A program made the translations under genes and the position numbers. From Trichoplusia ni (taxonomy: Eukaryota > Arthropoda > Insecta > Lepidoptera > Noctuidae), in the NCBI RefSeq assembly GCF_003590095.1, contig NC_039494.1, forward strand, positions 9,176,001 to 9,240,000: a DNA stretch of 64,000 nucleotides, written 5' to 3'. Positions 52,449 to 64,000 of this stretch are shown here, piece by piece (within the stretch, counting starts at the first letter, position 1; each line of letters opens with the position of its first letter). The notes under the pieces were generated by a model, which was given only the letters and a program-made list of their open reading frames with translations, did not search any database and had not been told where the DNA came from.

Positions 52449-54364
52449 ACTTTCACAGACTAAAAAGTGCGACTCGGATAGTTTGTGTCTGCGCTGCACC
52501 TTTTTGTTTCCTTCTAACGTTCAAATAGCTGAACCCATCTCGTTAGGTTCAAGTAAACAATAAACGATGATATTGCATATGCAGCTTTTACCGTCATCTA
52601 GGGGGACGAAGCCGACAACTATACCGCATTCTTGATATACCGTAATACTGGCAAGAAGCACAATCGAAGCTCGCCCATCAGAGGGTGAGGCCGTCCTAAT
52701 TTCTTTTATCACCAGACTGCTTGATATATTAGCAGGACTTGTTAATAAAAATAAAACACAAACTTTATATAAATATTTACAATTTATTTCGTTTGTCTCT
52801 CACAATAGAGAACCATGTTCAATGTAATGCTGTATTTTGACCTGACAACATTTAGTTTACAAATTAAAAACTAGCAACACTGGAAACTGAACTACCGCCT
52901 GCAGTAAATCTGAAATAAACTTCACATAATATTATGGGACGGATATTGCATTATTAAAGACCTCTTTTCTCTAATGATGTTAATTGGACCGACTACTACA
53001 TTGACTATTTCCAAATTCTGACTAAATTTTGTCACGATAACTAATCCATTAATTGTCGATTCGTTAATTGTCTAGAAAAAGCAATTTACTGAAATACTCA
53101 GAGAATAATGCAATCTTTCACACTATATTGTTAATACATGCAATGTTTATTTCAGATTTATCACATCAATTTTGTTAATTTATAAAAATACGTCTTGAGA
53201 CAGAGATAGATAAATGATCAGTGCTTAAACAATGAGTTCTTAAATCAGGACTGTTATTGAGGAAGCAAGATGGCATGATAGAGTACACATAGTGGCATCT
53301 CGCTTCCACAGGACCTACGGTTTCCTTTTACAAGCTTACAGACACATAACATTTCAGTCTAATAGTCACTAAATTCAAATTTGAAACTAAATTTAAACCC
53401 AAATCGACTTATACCAGCTACTTAATTACTCGCAGCTCATATAAGCCAACAATTTTGCCTATTTTCCCTAATTTCGAGGTCAAATACACCAATACATGAA
53501 AGAAGAAAATATTATTATATACAATTGCATCAGTCGTTTTAAAAAACCTTAATATACATTAACGACGAACATATAGTAGCAATTTGTTACATTACGTAGT
53601 TACAGACGAATTTATTCTGCGAGAAATTGAAAAGATTTTTCTTTGAATTAAAAGTTCATTTTTATGTGTAGTTAAAAAGGATTTTTTGCTTGATACATTC
53701 GATGTTAAAGTGGTAACAATAAATCATGAAAAAAGACCTAATAGTTTTGAAATAAAGGCTGTAGCGGCAAAGTAGGTTTTTTATAATGTTATATCACATT
53801 TGAGTCATATGCTATCTCTGTTATAGATGTTATATAGCGACTGATATTTTTTTTTAGTTTTCTACCCTAAGTGTTAAAACGGAAGCCTGTTACTAACGCT
53901 TCGCCTTTATTTAAAAAATTAGAAGACATAGAGTTACCACGAAAACAGATCGAATGTACAAGCTTATGGAAAACAATTTAGACTCAAATATAGACATTAC
54001 ATAATGTTATCAAATTGCTAATACATGTCATAGTAAGAGGAAGCGTCGATTCTTTTCCCTAACTTATAAAAAAGAACTAAAAATAAAGAAATTGCATGCA
54101 CGCAAAAATATATCGTGAAAAAATGGTTTCTACAAATAATTAAAACATATTGTTAATTCATTTGGCAGTTATCAGTTAATAGGATATCTTTAGTACTAAG
54201 ACACTCACGGTGCGGGAAACTATCATCACAGCTTCTAGTAATATTATTGAACTTGTGTAAGTGTGACACACCCGTTATAATCATACTTATAAGACGCGAC
54301 AGTAGTTCCCCTGGCATCACAAACACTGATCAAGAGAAAAGAATTGTCAATTAATCAGATCATT

Positions 54365-54660
54365 AAATGATGTAACCGTTTACTCGAGAGTATTACCGGA
54401 GGTCGTGATTGATTCTTACCCGGGGGAAATGTTTGTGAGATGAGCACTATCATTTGTTCTGTGTCTGGGTGTAATTTATCTATAATATGTATGTATTTAG
54501 AAATATATAAGTAAGTTTATCAGTTGTCGATTAGATGGCTTTGTGTGAAAGCTTTGAATTATTAGGTATCTCATGATTAGAAACTCCGGTTGGTTCCGAA
54601 ACTAGTCGGGCGATCCCGATAAATACGCGTGAGTAAACCGTTACATCATTTAATATTGAA
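54365..54660. repeat. Composite of tRNA-derived SINE and palindromic-family ends
   Basis: ATGATGTAACCGTTTACTCG at the left, a fragment of the 43806 SINE in the middle (GGAAATGTTTGTGAGATGAG), and GGCGATCCCGATAAATACGC then GTGAGTAAACCGTTACATCA at the right. The outer parts are the inverted ends of the 46990 family, so a SINE seems to sit inside a palindromic element. Confidence 0.6.
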
Positions 54661-57118
54661 TGCTCCTCATGAGAGTTACTATAAACATTTAAATGTCATG
54701 TCTAGCACTGTGATTGTCTGCAAGTATTATGGACAACCAAATATGGTGTTGTGATCAGCTGATTTGACATCATCAATTGATCAGTCTTTGTCAAATTGAG
54801 GATAAAACAGAGTAACTAAATAAAAATGTATTAGTAATTAGTAGCACTATTGTAGGATAAGTCTTATATTTTTGCATGCATGCTTCGGAATGGAATTCAT
54901 ATGTTTAAAAAATATTTTAAAACTAATTCTCTATTTAATATTATTTATATGCACTGGTATTGGTATAAAGAAATATACACAAGTGAGAAATGCACAATTA
55001 TTGCGAATTATTTAACAATTGAGTAAAACAAATTAGATTGCAATAATTGTGCAATTTTCAATGATATTTTTGCCTTATTTTGCAATTGTACAATTGAGGA
55101 AGTTGTTTGAAAGGTAAACATATGAAACACACTTAATTATAAAAGATATTTCTATGCAATTGACATTGTGCTGAATATAATAACTATAATGGAAGATTCT
55201 CTGAACACTTTCTCTTGAATCCTGAAAAACGACTCAACAGAAAAGTTTTATCACCTGTCAAACCTCTTTTCGTGATTGCGTGATAGTTTTACCAACACAT
55301 CACAGCTGTGTTTTTAATTTGACAACAGTATAAGTTGATCAGCCTTCCAGAGTTTAACCATATGAATTCCGTTCCTCTAAAACTAAAAATTATATTACAA
55401 TATTATTTTTTGGCATTTATATGGTACAAAATTTACAAATTCGTTAGCCTATTTGTTAAACAACCTTTATCTTAACTCTCTGTTAACTAATATTTATAAT
55501 TATAATAAAATCGTAGTTTCCTAATTGGTGTTATTTTTGAAACAATTAAATAAGATTTAACTCAGTACAGGATTGAAATTAGAAAGATTTCTAAGGATAT
55601 TAATTAAAATACGCTGGAAGTATTAGCAGACGACATATAAATGGTAAAACTGAATTATGCAAATCAAAGGCAAACATTTTTTTTCAAATAAAGGCACTTT
55701 TAATGATAGCTTTACCACCAACATGCAGTCACATGATATATTCAGTATTTCTTGTTAACTTATTATAGTAACATAATCAGAAAATCAAATTAATAAGTAA
55801 ACATTATCAGATATTCAAAATTTTAAGCATTTTTACTTGAAGAAAGATGTGAATTCTCACACATTGAAGTATAAAAACCACCCTGAATATAAAACAGGAT
55901 ATCAAATTCAGGTCTGTTTAAGAAGATTTATAAGCTTGAAGAAAAATACGTCTAAAACTAGCTTTTGATAAAGAGATATTGGACACAGGTTGTCTACAAA
56001 ATAGGTTATATTCGCGATTGTTTTTCACGCCAACTTATAGTAAATAAGAAAATAATATAAGATTTGTAAAACTCTTTCCAATGCATCCTTTTGCTTAGAT
56101 ATTGTGGTCACAGTTTAAAAATTTTACTAACATCATTATTTCTATTTAAAATATGGAAGTGATTGTTTGTATGTTTCGCTATCATGTTAAACCGCTCAAC
56201 TGACTGTGATAAAATTTGGTATGAGGATTGTACCGGTAGGGATGATATCTCGTTAAACCGACATTAACGCGACTGGTAACGTGAGCTAAAGGCAGTATGA
56301 CATACCAGTTTACTCATACGTCTTTATCGGGATCGAGAGACAAGTTTCGGATCCAACCGGATTCCTCACAGCAGCATTTTTACCAAGACAATTTACTTAT
56401 TTGTAAGTGTAAGTGGGCTAAATGTTGGACAGTCTGACAGGAAGATTCAGATAAGTATTGGACACATTTCTTTACGTTGAATGACAATAAATTGATTTTA
56501 TATGACGTCACAATCATGTATATTTTGTGCTCTCTGTGACGATGAGTTCTTTCAAACTTTGTTTACGTTCGCCTACTTGAACTTTGTCAGTAAAACACTG
56601 CGCCTCATACTAATAGTCTAATTGAAAGATCATATAGATTAAGCATAACTGTACATCCATGTTATTGTATGATTCAGATATGTTTATGTACCAAATGTAA
56701 AGTATTTAATTATTCTTAAACTGTGACCGTTAATTGACAAACTATTTTATACAACAAACAGTGCAAGAACTAAAAAAAAGTGCCAAATACAATTTTGTTA
56801 GTATGCAACACCAAGTGAATGTTGCCAAACTAAAATAATATTTTGTTTAACATAAAATTCCTTTGGTTCACTCCAAAGCAAGCAAAAATATAGAAAATAA
56901 AAAACTTGATCACTCGCAAGTCTGTTCCACAGTCTTGCTTTCTTGCATCACTATTTAAGTCTTTTCTTGTCTCACTTTGTAGCGTCTTACTTCATAATAT
57001 TATGATAATTATTCGATTCTTGCATCACTAGCACTGTCACATTGTCACTTCACTTCACTTGTGGAGGTATTCCGTCCTTGCATGTTGCAAGAGGTCACTT
57101 CTTGCTTGGAGCAAGAGT

Positions 57119-63676
<6,558 letters not shown>

Positions 63677-63789
63677 CTGGAAACAAAGAATATAGGGTGA
63701 ATAAGGGTTGGCAAAAAATACCGGGTGAGAATTAGTATGACTACCAATTAGCACTACAAATCTCTTATTTTTAAAGTGGCTACAGAAAC

Positions 63790-64000
63790 ATCGTGTTGAG
63801 TAGGTAATTAAGTTGAGAAGGTTAGATAGGCAGTCGCTCCTTACAAAACACTGGTACTTAGCTGCATCTGGTTGGACTAGAAGCCGGGGGTGAGATGATA
63901 GCTACGTGCTAGTAATAGTACTTTTTTAATCATAATATTCCACAACTTTCACACAACGCCATTTAGTCTCAAACTAAGCAGAGCTTGTATTATGAGTACT
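63790..64000. repeat. 5S-derived SINE tail and reversed SINE fragment at the right edge
   Basis: 63790-63885 (ATCGTGTTGAGTAGGTAATT, CAGTCGCTCCTTACAAAACA, GGTACTTAGCTGCATCTGGT) is a 5S-SINE tail. 63916-64000 (CAACTTTCACACAACGCC, CTAAGCAGAGCTTGTATTAT) is a reversed fragment seen also at 34436-34505 and 43690-43760. Confidence 0.65.

Larger units (their letters stand above)
51503..57118. other. Region between gamma-COP and the YY1 gene end
   Basis: No coding exon is recognised. The part next to 51502 should hold the gamma-COP promoter and 5' UTR. From about 52790 to 57118 the DNA is mostly AT-rich and unique, and a minus-strand AATAAA (TTTATT on plus near 52784) could end a very long YY1 3' UTR. 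Repeats interrupt it at 54365-54660 and 56300-56380. A TIR-like element with a hairpin lies at about 52318-52505. Confidence 0.45.

Overview
The window looks like a nuclear genome segment from a moth or butterfly (Lepidoptera). It is AT-rich, has short GT-AG exons separated by long introns, carries insect-type orthologues, and is full of repeats typical of Lepidoptera: tRNA-headed SINEs, a 5S-rRNA-headed SINE, Helitron-like elements ending in CTAG after a GACTTCGTC hairpin, and MITEs. The species cannot be fixed from the sequence alone.

Layout. Four host genes are present. (1) 2.2-28.3 kb, plus strand: an 11-exon CD36/class B scavenger receptor of 556 aa. (2) 31.1-44.3 kb, plus strand: a 16-exon SWT1-like PIN-domain RNA endonuclease with an N-terminal WW domain, about 1255 aa. 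(3) 47.9-51.5 kb, minus strand: coatomer subunit gamma (gamma-COP), 863 aa in two exons. (4) 57.1-63.7 kb, minus strand: the C-terminal ten exons of a YY1/Pleiohomeotic zinc-finger protein, whose 5' part lies beyond the right edge. All exon junctions were joined by hand and keep the reading frame; only one SWT1 donor is ambiguous. The genes have unrelated jobs (membrane receptor, RNA quality control, Golgi trafficking, Polycomb-type DNA binding) and show no sign of acting together.

The most striking region is intron 3 of the receptor gene (6.6-22.1 kb). It holds two complete, apparently identical PIF/Harbinger transposons of 4693 bp, head to tail, separated by a single T. The TAA target duplication is found only at the outer ends. 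Each copy codes for a DDE transposase (365 aa, intact D-D-E) and, converging on it, a four-exon Myb/SANT-like partner (296 aa). The two share a palindromic polyadenylation signal. The 1.8-kb last intron of the partner gene holds about ten copies of a short motif close to TACCDCCGTAATAGGA. The dimer sits inside a MITE, which itself sits inside an older repeat, so three insertion layers can be read.

The rest is introns and intergenic DNA built of dispersed repeats. Notable are a full 5S-derived SINE with a perfect 19-bp target duplication, a 172-bp element with 47-bp perfect inverted arms and a 16-bp target duplication, a 1-kb tandem duplication that starts inside a Helitron, a SINE inserted in a SINE, and a Helitron-like element containing a minisatellite.
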